Assembly (NCBI GenBank): GCA_964592255.1
Contig: CAZQCI010000025.1
Span: 1 to 22,918 of the forward strand
Source of the DNA: CAZQCI01 sp964592255
GTDB taxonomy: Bacteria; UBA10199; SBBF01
DNA: 22,918 nt
Direction: 5' to 3'
Position 1 is the first letter of the stretch. Every line of letters starts with the position of its first letter. The notes beneath the pieces were generated by a model. The model did not search any database, was not told the origin of the DNA, and saw only the letters and a program-made list of their open reading frames with translations. The position numbers were made by a program, and so were the translations under genes. Of the stretch, positions 15,721 through 21,717 are shown piece by piece.

Positions 15721-15794
15721 CATTATTGCGAATCCGAAGGGCGTGGCAATCCAGACAATGGGTTGCCGTGCTCCTGTTGGTTGTTCGCAATGAC
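15721..15794. repeat. Dispersed imperfect palindrome (ATTGCGAA-type REP/MITE-like element)
   Basis: The outer arms are ATTGCGAA (15725-15732) and TTCGCAAT (15784-15791). Inner arms are GGCAATCC (15745-15752) and GGGTTGCC (15760-15767). Together they make a ~70-bp imperfect palindrome filling the whole gspN-rlmN gap. I recognise this as the widespread class of non-coding repeats with CATTGCGA...GGCAATC / GATTGCC...TCGCAATGAC ends. Its right end supplies an ATG at 15790, in frame with rlmN, and forms the upstream region of that gene. It has no T-tract but may act as an mRNA-stabilising hairpin after gspN. Confidence 0.75.
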
Positions 15795-15801
15795 AAGGAT
15801 T

Positions 15802-16845
15802 ATGTCCAAGAAAAATATTAAAAATATGCCGCTCTCCGAGCTTTCGGAGGAGTTAAACGAATGGGGTTTTGAAGGCTATCGTCTTAAACAAATCAAGAAG
15901 TGGCTTTATCAAAAGGATGTTTCTTCTTTTGAAGATATGACAAATTTGGGAAAAGAGTATCGCTCCCTGTTGCAGAACCATTATGATATCCCTGTTTTAA
16001 CCATTAAGCATGTTGAGCAATCCAGTGATGGAACCCGAAAATATCTTTTAGCCCTTGCCGATGGTTCTTCTATCGAAGCGGTGATGATCCCCAGTGAAAA
16101 TAGAAATACTCTTTGCCTGTCCACTCAAGTGGGGTGTGCCATGGGTTGTACTTTTTGCCATACGGCCACCATGGGGTTAAAGCGTAATCTCACTCTTTTT
16201 GAAATTTTGGAACAAGTGAGTGCTGTGCGCCGTGATTTACATGCTTTATCACTACCTCGTGTGACGAATCTTGTTTTTATGGGAATGGGGGAGCCTTTGG
16301 TGAATGCTAAAAACTTATATGCGGCTCTTGATATTCTTATCGATCCAGAATGTTTTGGCCTTTCGCGTAACCATATTACGGTTTCTACCTCAGGTATTGC
16401 TCCTGAAATTGAAAAATTTGGCGACAAAACACCAGTCAAACTCGCTGTATCTTTACATGCTACCACCAACGAAGTGCGTGATGAGATTATGCCGATTAAT
16501 AAAAAATTTCCACTCGATCGGTTGTTAGATTCTCTTAAAAAAATGAATTTACCAAAACGGAATCGGATTACTTTTGAATACGTGCTTTTGCACGGTGTGA
16601 ATGATTCTCTTGATGATGCACGACGTCTGGCTCAATTGTTGTCGCACCTGCCTTCAAAGATCAACTTGATTCTCTTTAATGAATTTCCTGGGGCTCCTTT
16701 CAAACGTCCTTCGGACGAATGGGCTTACAAATTTCAAAAAATTCTTCTCGATAAAGGTTTTGTGGCCGTGATTCGTAAGTCACGGGGGCGAGATATTCTG
16801 GGTGCCTGTGGTCAGCTGGCGGTAGCGGATCAAAATAAACAATAA
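15802..16845 (+). CDS. rlmN: Dual-specificity 23S rRNA/tRNA methyltransferase RlmN
   Basis: Radical SAM enzyme that methylates C2 of A2503 in 23S rRNA and A37 in some tRNAs. With the start at 15802 (MSKKNIKN) it has 347 residues, the usual length. The N-terminal helical domain (LSELSEELNEWGFEGYRLKQI) is followed by the 4Fe-4S motif CAMGCTFC (Cys112, Cys116, Cys119). The pattern MGMGEPLVN and the C-terminal SRGRDILGACGQLA follow, with Cys336 as the methyl-carrying cysteine. RlmN rather than Cfr is favoured by length and ordinary housekeeping context. An alternative in-frame ATG at 15790 lies in the repeat's terminal arm. AAGGA at 15795-15799 is too close to 15802 to be ideal, so the exact start is uncertain. 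Confidence 0.95.
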   Translation: MSKKNIKNMPLSELSEELNEWGFEGYRLKQIKKWLYQKDVSSFEDMTNLGKEYRSLLQNHYDIPVLTIKHVEQSSDGTRKYLLALADGSSIEAVMIPSENRNTLCLSTQVGCAMGCTFCHTATMGLKRNLTLFEILEQVSAVRRDLHALSLPRVTNLVFMGMGEPLVNAKNLYAALDILIDPECFGLSRNHITVSTSGIAPEIEKFGDKTPVKLAVSLHATTNEVRDEIMPINKKFPLDRLLDSLKKMNLPKRNRITFEYVLLHGVNDSLDDARRLAQLLSHLPSKINLILFNEFPGAPFKRPSDEWAYKFQKILLDKGFVAVIRKSRGRDILGACGQLAVADQNKQ

Positions 16846-16854
16846 AATTATTGT
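16839..16854. repeat. Palindrome spanning two convergent stop codons
   Basis: ACAATAA (16839-16845), AA, TTATTGT (16848-16854) is a perfect AT-rich palindrome. It holds the TAA stops of rlmN and of the convergent secreted-protein gene, which are only two bases apart. The stem is too weak to act as a normal terminator. Confidence 0.5.
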
Positions 16855-17582
16855 GATTGAGGTTGGGACTTTTTGATAAAGAGATCAAGTCGGACCTTGA
16901 GCATATTCAGCATCATTTGAAGACCTTTTTTTGTGTTTCCTTGCTTGATCATTTCGCGGGCTGCGGCCAATTTTTGGCCGGTATCATCGATAGTGGTGGG
17001 GGACTGATAGGATTTGCCTAAATGTCTTAGTGCGGCCTCGATCAAGGATTTTGCCTTTTCGAGTTGATTACGGTTTAAAGAGTCTTCCCCTTTATAGAAA
17101 AAAGATTGAGCAAGATAAAAAGGGCGATAGTCTTGTGTGTCGAATTTTTCCCGTGAGTGGCCTAGAGAGTTAGGGTCTTTCATGAAATGAGCAGCCCATG
17201 CTCCTAGAGTTGTCGAATCGGGAGAGCAGCCCGACTCAGTAACCTGGATGGTTGTTGTATCTTGCAGCAAGGTTTTTGGTAATTGTCCTCCCTGCCTGAC
17301 TATGCCTACTATCCCCAAGGCTTTGAGAACGGGGTTTGGTTGTTTTAACAAATTTTCAAAATCTGTTTTTTTCCCTTTTTCCAAAAGAAATGTGGAAAAA
17401 ATAAAAAATTCCCCAGGAGTTCCTCCGTATCCAACGGCCCATCCTGTAATGCGAGGGGGGTTTTCATCCAACAATAAAGCTGCATCCTCAACGAGTTGGT
17501 CCCATTCAGAAGAGGCGTAAGTTTTGAAACTGCCAATCATTCCTAATAGAGTCATCATAAAAATGAAGATATTTTTTTTCAT
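16848..17582 (-). CDS. Secreted protein of unknown function, last gene of the thiamine operon
   Basis: Not recognised. 244 residues from the ATG at 17582; a TTG six bases earlier is possible. A clear signal peptide (MKKNIFIFMMTLLGMIGSFKTYA, cut before SSEWDQ) predicts export. The mature part is helical. NPVLKALGIVGIVRQGG resembles a HEAT-like helical repeat. The C-terminal third, with EKAKSLIEAALRHLGKSY and REMIKQGNTKKGLQMMLNML, looks like TPR-type helical hairpins. Only one cysteine is present in the mature part (ESGCSPDS). It lies 30 bases after the DUF4911-like gene on the same strand, with no terminator between them, so it may be read with thiSOGC. It has no visible Shine-Dalgarno. A direct thiamine role is not indicated by its sequence. 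Confidence 0.7.
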   Translation of the reverse strand: MKKNIFIFMMTLLGMIGSFKTYASSEWDQLVEDAALLLDENPPRITGWAVGYGGTPGEFFIFSTFLLEKGKKTDFENLLKQPNPVLKALGIVGIVRQGGQLPKTLLQDTTTIQVTESGCSPDSTTLGAWAAHFMKDPNSLGHSREKFDTQDYRPFYLAQSFFYKGEDSLNRNQLEKAKSLIEAALRHLGKSYQSPTTIDDTGQKLAAAREMIKQGNTKKGLQMMLNMLKVRLDLFIKKSQPQSQ

Positions 17583-17612
17583 GTTCAAACGACGGGGTTT
17601 TTTATTTTCTGA

Positions 17613-17849
17613 TTAAAAATGTCCTTGAGAAACGTGGGGATTGTCCTCCACGGGGATCATAAGATATTTTTGACTCAAGTCTTTAAGAATCTTTCGGCAT
17701 TCGGTTTCAAAGTCGGGGGCGATAGTGATTTGGATTTTTGGTAACTCCTCATCCACCGTTGAAACAATCATCATATTTTCAAACCCTTCCAAGATAAACT
17801 TAATGGGATAGACGTCTTCTTTTTTTATTTTAAAAAACAAGTAAATCAT
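17613..17849 (-). CDS. Small DUF4911-like protein coupled to thiC
   Basis: 78 residues with an alpha/beta pattern: MIYLFFKIKKEDVYPIKFIL, then a VSTVDEELPKIQITIAPDF segment and a helix (ETECRKILKDLSQKY). Size and pattern fit DUF4911, a small family I associate with deltaproteobacterial-type genomes; the assignment is from memory of the pattern and is moderate. The ATG follows the thiC TGA after a single base, so translation is almost certainly coupled to thiC and TPP control would extend to it. No signal peptide or cysteine cluster is visible. Function is unknown. The ferredoxin-like alternation suggests a small binding domain, which is inference. Confidence 0.65.
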   Translation of the reverse strand: MIYLFFKIKKEDVYPIKFILEGFENMMIVSTVDEELPKIQITIAPDFETECRKILKDLSQKYLMIPVEDNPHVSQGHF

Positions 17850-17850
17850 A

Positions 17851-19212
17851 TCATACGGCTATGGCTTCTTTATTTTGTTGAGGGTTTTGTTTGTTTAAAT
17901 CCATTTCTTGAGTGATCGACATGCTGCAAAATTTGGGGCCACACATGGAGCAAAAAGCCGCTTCTTTAAAAGCTTCTTGAGGCAATGTTTCATCATGCAT
18001 GCGTTGGGCAGTTTCGGGATCCAGCGACAAGCGGAATTGTTCCTTCCAGTTAAAAGCAAAGCGGGCACGTGAAAGAGCATCATCACGAGCGCGGACTCCG
18101 GGGCGATGACGGGCTACATCGGCGGCATGAGCGGCAATTTTGTAGGCGATCACTCCTTGCCGAACATCGTCTTCATTAGGAAGGCCTAGATGTTCTTTGG
18201 GTGTCACATAACACAGCATGGCCGCACCTGAAGTTCCCGCTAGCGTGGCTCCTATGGATGAAGTGATATGATCGTAGCCAGGAGCCACATCGGTTACCAA
18301 AGGTCCTAAAACATAGAAAGGTGCTTCATGACACAGACGCATTTGCATTTTTACGTTCATGTCGATTTGATCTACGGGACTATGCCCGGGGCCTTCAATC
18401 ATCACTTGCACGTCTTGTTCCCAGGCTTTGAGTGTAAGCTCGCCCAATACTTTTAATTCTCCAAACTGAGCTTGGTCGGAAGCATCCGCCAGACAGCCTG
18501 GGCGTAATCCATCACCGAGGCTGTAGGACACGTCGTGTTTCGCCATAATGCGCGTGATGCGATCGAAGTGAGTGTAGAGAAAATTTTCTTTTTTATGATG
18601 TTTAATCCAGCCGGCCAAAATGGCGCCTCCACGACTGACAATGCCCGTGATTCTTTTAGGGATGTATTGCAGGCATTCTTCCAAAACCCCGGCGTGAATG
18701 GTCATGTAATCCACCCCTTGTTCGGCTTGTTCTTCAATCACTTCCAACATGATGTCGATGTTTAAGTCCTCCAATTTTTTGACCCGACTCAAGGCTTCGT
18801 AAATGGGGACTGTGCCAATGGGAACAGGGCTAGCTGAAATAATGTTTTTGCGAATTTCTGGAATATTACCGCCGGTGGATAAATCCATGACGGTGTCGGC
18901 CCCTAAATGAACGGCCATGTGGAGTTTTTTGAGTTCCTCCTCCACTTTGGAGGTGACAGCGGAATTACCGATATTGGCATTAATTTTACACAGCGAGCCA
19001 ATGCCAATAGCCATAGGTTCCAGGGAATGGTGGTTGACGTTAGCGGGGATGATCATGCGCCCACGTGCAATTTCACGGCGGACAAATTCAGGGGCTAGAT
19101 TTTCACGCCGAGCGACATAGTCCATTTCTTCCGTGATGATTCCTCGGCGGGCATAGTGCATTTGGGATTTATTGGAGTCGTTTTTTCTTTTTGAGGTCCA
19201 TTCAGTTCTCAT
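17851..19212 (-). CDS. thiC: Phosphomethylpyrimidine synthase ThiC
   Basis: Radical SAM enzyme that rearranges aminoimidazole ribotide into hydroxymethylpyrimidine phosphate, the pyrimidine half of thiamine. It has 453 residues, the short form lacking the long N-terminal extension of plant and many proteobacterial ThiC proteins. Typical segments are GRMIIPANVNHHSLEP, MDLSTGGNIPEIR, SLGDGLRPGCLADASD, MIEGPGHSPVDQI and VAPGYDHITSSIG. The C-terminal cluster-binding motif CSMCGPKFC (Cys421, Cys424, Cys429) is intact. GGAGGAG in the minus strand, about nine bases before the ATG, is a strong ribosome site. An 84-base gap with a long hairpin separates it from thiG. The DUF4911-like gene follows after one base. 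Confidence 0.97.
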   Translation of the reverse strand: MRTEWTSKRKNDSNKSQMHYARRGIITEEMDYVARRENLAPEFVRREIARGRMIIPANVNHHSLEPMAIGIGSLCKINANIGNSAVTSKVEEELKKLHMAVHLGADTVMDLSTGGNIPEIRKNIISASPVPIGTVPIYEALSRVKKLEDLNIDIMLEVIEEQAEQGVDYMTIHAGVLEECLQYIPKRITGIVSRGGAILAGWIKHHKKENFLYTHFDRITRIMAKHDVSYSLGDGLRPGCLADASDQAQFGELKVLGELTLKAWEQDVQVMIEGPGHSPVDQIDMNVKMQMRLCHEAPFYVLGPLVTDVAPGYDHITSSIGATLAGTSGAAMLCYVTPKEHLGLPNEDDVRQGVIAYKIAAHAADVARHRPGVRARDDALSRARFAFNWKEQFRLSLDPETAQRMHDETLPQEAFKEAAFCSMCGPKFCSMSITQEMDLNKQNPQQNKEAIAV

Positions 19213-19233
19213 AATTTTTTAACTCCTCCGGTT

Positions 19234-19285
19234 CTTTTCTTATTCTAAAAAGGGGAGAGTGTGTTCTCCTCTTTAGAATAAAAAG
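19234..19285. repeat. Long imperfect hairpin between thiG and thiC
   Basis: The left arm CTTTTCTTATTCTAAA...GGGGAGA (19234-19258) pairs with TCTCCTCTTTAGAATAAAAAG (19265-19285) through about 20 pairs, with small bulges and a GTGTGT loop. No T-tract follows on either strand. In the thi mRNA it lies just before the thiC ribosome site, so it could be a processing or stabilising element. Its right side resembles the palindrome before gspG. Confidence 0.6.
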
Positions 19286-19296
19286 AGCATGGGGAG

Positions 19297-20070
19297 TTAC
19301 CTATTATAGTTCATTTTTCCTCTGTCTGGGGTTGATGGAGTCGCCATCTTTTTTTCAGGAATTCTTCCTGCTTCAAATGCCAGGCGACCGGCTTCCAGTG
19401 CTTGCTTCATGGCGAGGGCCATTTTTACAGGGTCTTGAGCTTTGGCTACGGCTGTATTGAGCAATACACCATCGCATCCCAATTCCATGGCGATGGCAAC
19501 GTGCGATGCTGTTCCAACCCCGGCATCAACAATAACGGGGATGGAAATTTCTTTGCGTATTAATTCCAAATTAGCTGGGTTTCTTATCCCTTGGCCCGAT
19601 CCAATAGGTGCTCCCAAAGGCATAACGGCTGCGCAGCCGCAGTCCATCAACTTTTTACAAATGACAGGATCATCATTGCAGTAGGGGAGAACGATGAAGT
19701 TTTCTTTTACTAGTTCACGCGCTGCTTTTAATAATTCTTCCCCATCTGGAAATAAAGAATAACTGTCGCCGATCACTTCTAATTTAACCCAAGAAGTGTT
19801 TAAGGCTTCGCGAGCCATTTTCGCTGTGAGAATGGCTTCTTCAGCGGTGTAGCATCCCGCTGTGTTTGGAAGAAGATGATAGTTTCCTTGCCTGAGAATG
19901 GACCACAATCCTTCTTGCCCCAATGTTTCAAGGCTTACCCGACGCAGGGCCACTGTGACAATGTTAGTTCCAGACGCTTTGAGAGCATCATCCAGCACTT
20001 GAAAGCTCGGGTAGCCGGAGCTTCCCATTAAGAGGCGTGAGTCGAATTGTTTATTGGCAATGTGAAGCAT
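19297..20070 (-). CDS. thiG: Thiazole synthase ThiG
   Basis: Condenses deoxyxylulose 5-phosphate, dehydroglycine (made by ThiO) and ThiS-thiocarboxylate sulfur into the thiazole phosphate. I start it at the ATG at 20070 (MLHIANKQFDSRLLMGSSGYP), one base after the thiO stop, giving 257 residues. The open frame back to 20136 would overlap thiO by 65 bases and add an atypical leader. The TIM-barrel motifs SRLLMGSSGYPS, NTAGCYTAEEA, the Schiff-base lysine in WVKLEVIGD (Lys96), MPLGAPIGSGQGI and VIVDAGVGTASHV are intact. The C-terminal end RIPEKKMATPSTP matches the usual RI..K..A.ASSP tail. The tight junction indicates coupling to thiO. Confidence 0.97.
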   Translation of the reverse strand: MLHIANKQFDSRLLMGSSGYPSFQVLDDALKASGTNIVTVALRRVSLETLGQEGLWSILRQGNYHLLPNTAGCYTAEEAILTAKMAREALNTSWVKLEVIGDSYSLFPDGEELLKAARELVKENFIVLPYCNDDPVICKKLMDCGCAAVMPLGAPIGSGQGIRNPANLELIRKEISIPVIVDAGVGTASHVAIAMELGCDGVLLNTAVAKAQDPVKMALAMKQALEAGRLAFEAGRIPEKKMATPSTPDRGKMNYNR

Positions 20071-20071
20071 A

Positions 20072-21187
20072 TTAAAGTTTAAACCGGTCACCTCCAAATA
20101 TCTTGAAAAATTCTGAATCGCAATCTTTTCCCACATAATCCGACATTAATTGAGAAACCGCTGGTGCCAGTAAGATACCATGACGATAAAATCCTAAAGC
20201 CGTATATAAATTTGTAAGGGGTGTTCGGCCTAGAATGGGGGCGTTATCCCGGCTGGCGGGTCTAAAACCTACCCATGTTTTAACGATAGGCAGATCTGAT
20301 ATGGTCGGAAAAATTTTCCATGCTCCATAAAGTAAGTCCAAAAGGGCTCCGGCAGTTATGTCGGTGTTTTGGCCCATTTCCTCCAAGGTGGCTCCGATAA
20401 CGATGTGCCCATCACTGCGAGGAACAAGGTAGACAGGGTAGCGATGAACACTACGGATGGCGTGCGTTAGCTTTTGTGTTGGCATTTTGATGGAGAGAGC
20501 TTGTCCTTTAACTGGTCGGATAGGAAAAGAACAAGTATGAGGCAATCCTTTGATGGAATGAATGCCTGTGGCTAAAATGACGCGTTCTGTTTTGATAGTT
20601 TCATTTTTTATTTTAAGTCCGGTTAGTTTATCTCCTGTTATTTCTGCTTCATTCACTTCACACTCTTCAAATAACTTTCCCCCGTGTTTGAGATAAGCGG
20701 TTTTTAAGGCTTTAATAAGAAGAAGGTTATCGAGGAAAAATTCACCTGGTGCATAGATGCCTTTGGTACATTGAGCGGAAAGTAAGGGTTCTAATCGTTG
20801 AATTTCATCCGGTGATATTAAAGAAACAGGAAGACCTAAAGATTTTTGGTATTCATAAAGGCGCGTCAATTCTGCGTCATCATCGGCGTCGACGGATACC
20901 ATGAGTGAACCGGATTTTTGGAAATCAACTTGAACGCCGCTTTCTTTTTCCAAATCCTCAATGAATTGTTGGTAATGTTTTAGGCTGTATAAAAACAGTT
21001 TGAGTAAATCGTGTTCCCCAAATCGAACTTCTGAAGCGGGGGTAATCATTCCGGCTGCAGCGCTACTGGCTTCCGAGCCAACTTGTCCTTTTTCAAAGAG
21101 AGTGACGTTGTGTCCTTGTTGCAACAAGCGCCAACCGATAGAAAGTCCGGCAATACCGCCGCCAATGATGGTGATGGGGGAGGGCAT
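20072..21187 (-). CDS. thiO: Glycine oxidase ThiO
   Basis: FAD-dependent oxidase that turns glycine into the dehydroglycine used by ThiG, an oxygen-dependent step replacing radical SAM ThiH. It has 371 residues. The dinucleotide fold ITIIGGGIAGLSIGW (Gly9, Gly11, Gly14) ends in Glu32 of LFEKG, typical for FAD binding. The segment SSAAAGMITPASE and the C-terminal block GFRPASRDNAPILGRTP ... GFYRHGILLAPAVSQLM match the DAO/ThiO family. The context between thiS and thiG makes ThiO much more likely than another amino-acid oxidase. Its ribosome site is the GGAGG contained in the last two glycine codons of thiS, four bases upstream of its ATG region. Confidence 0.95.
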   Translation of the reverse strand: MPSPITIIGGGIAGLSIGWRLLQQGHNVTLFEKGQVGSEASSAAAGMITPASEVRFGEHDLLKLFLYSLKHYQQFIEDLEKESGVQVDFQKSGSLMVSVDADDDAELTRLYEYQKSLGLPVSLISPDEIQRLEPLLSAQCTKGIYAPGEFFLDNLLLIKALKTAYLKHGGKLFEECEVNEAEITGDKLTGLKIKNETIKTERVILATGIHSIKGLPHTCSFPIRPVKGQALSIKMPTQKLTHAIRSVHRYPVYLVPRSDGHIVIGATLEEMGQNTDITAGALLDLLYGAWKIFPTISDLPIVKTWVGFRPASRDNAPILGRTPLTNLYTALGFYRHGILLAPAVSQLMSDYVGKDCDSEFFKIFGGDRFKL

Positions 21188-21191
21188 AGCA

Positions 21192-21395
21192 TTATCCTCC
21201 CGCAGAGGGGCGCAAAATTTCTACTTTATCGCCCTCATGTAAAATGGTTGTGGGGTATTGTGCCCGGGGAATAACCTCATTATTGACGGCAATAGCCACC
21301 GGAAGTGATGGAATTTCCAGGAGAAAAAGTAATTTTTCAAGAGTGGGGGTGTCTTCTAAGGCTCGAGCTTCTCCATTAAGATGTATGCGTATCAT
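21192..21395 (-). CDS. thiS: Sulfur carrier protein ThiS
   Basis: 67-residue ubiquitin-fold protein whose C-terminal Gly-Gly is adenylated by ThiF and then thiocarboxylated to give sulfur to ThiG. The sequence MIRIHLNGEARALED, then TLEKLLFLLEI, VAIAVNNEVIPRAQY and the end EGDKVEILRPSAGG, is diagnostic. It is the first gene after the TPP riboswitch. Its Shine-Dalgarno GGAGGG (complement at 21404-21409) is eight bases from the ATG and inside the riboswitch 3' strand. No thiF or thiE is present in the window. Confidence 0.96.
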   Translation of the reverse strand: MIRIHLNGEARALEDTPTLEKLLFLLEIPSLPVAIAVNNEVIPRAQYPTTILHEGDKVEILRPSAGG

Positions 21396-21402
21396 GGAAT
21401 AT

Positions 21403-21475
21403 TCCCTCCGCCGGTATCATCCGGATCAGGTTCTAGGGTATAATCTCAGCCCGTTTGGGCACCCCTAATTCCTTA
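21403..21475 (-). promoter_or_regulatory. TPP riboswitch (Thi box)
   Basis: On the minus strand the leader contains GGGGTGCCC, GGGCTGAGA, TACCC, GAACCTGATCCGGATGATACC and GGCGGAGGGAA in order: the conserved core of the thiamine pyrophosphate aptamer. GGAGGG in its 3' strand is also the thiS ribosome site, at ideal spacing. Ligand binding should therefore block translation initiation directly, without a terminator; none is visible. A perfect GGAATATTCC palindrome (21396-21405) fills the spacer up to the thiS ATG and could alternatively pair with itself or with the 5' flank. Confidence 0.95.
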
Positions 21476-21516
21476 GATCAATGTTTTAGCAAAAGTCCCT
21501 TAAAATTGTCTACAGG

Positions 21517-21545
21517 ATTATATGTTCACAATAGTGAACTAATAT
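21517..21545 (-). promoter_or_regulatory. Candidate promoter of the thi operon
   Basis: A perfect TATAAT -10 is read on the minus strand at 21517-21522. At 17-base spacing the -35 would be ATATTA (21540-21545), which is poor, so activator help or weak activity is likely. Transcription would start near 21510, about 35-40 bases before the riboswitch core. Confidence 0.45.
21524..21539. promoter_or_regulatory. Perfect palindrome GTTCAC-AATA-GTGAAC, candidate operator
   Basis: A six-base perfect inverted repeat with a four-base centre fills the spacer between the -10 and -35 of the candidate thi promoter. That is a position from which a dimeric repressor would block RNA polymerase. The related half-site TGAACT recurs at 21608-21613, with its inverse AGTTCA at 21659-21664, on the side of the divergent gene. 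The regulator is unknown. Confidence 0.4.
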
Positions 21546-21605
21546 TTTGACTTTAAGGCAAAATATGTCAACTATTTGCTGAATATAGCGATAAATATGA
21601 ATTAA

Positions 21606-21666
21606 AATGAACTCTTTGGAGGGTTTGAGGGTAGAGAATAATTTTACGATCACAAATGAGTTCATT
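21606..21666. repeat. Nine-base inverted repeat upstream of the beta-helix gene
   Basis: AATGAACTC (21606-21614) and GAGTTCATT (21658-21666) are perfect inverted copies 43 bases apart, 52 bases before the start of the beta-helix gene. They could be paired protein-binding half-sites or the base of a leader stem. I see no convincing promoter for the plus-strand gene in 21540-21717; a weak TAAAAT at 21603-21608 is the best -10. Confidence 0.4.
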
Positions 21667-21717
21667 CATTGTCCCGCCTGAGCAAACCGGGGTTCTGATT
21701 AAGAAAGTTAATTAAGC

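Noticed and set aside
16839..16860. Bidirectional terminator at the rlmN convergent junction
   Set aside because: The palindrome is only seven A/T-dominated pairs and lacks the GC-rich stem expected of an intrinsic terminator.
17583..17612. Terminator between the DUF4911-like gene and the secreted-protein gene
   Set aside because: There is a GC patch and a T-run on the plus strand, but at best a four-pair stem and no U-tract in the direction of transcription.
20071..20136. Upstream extension of thiG into thiO
   Set aside because: ThiG proteins start close to the conserved SRLLMGSSGYP segment, and the ATG at 20070 forms a tight junction with the thiO stop.
21650..21715. A possible c-di-GMP (GEMM) riboswitch because of GCAAACC followed by GGGGTT
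   Set aside because: Only this short string fits. The second conserved half and the required helices are not found, so it is treated as chance.
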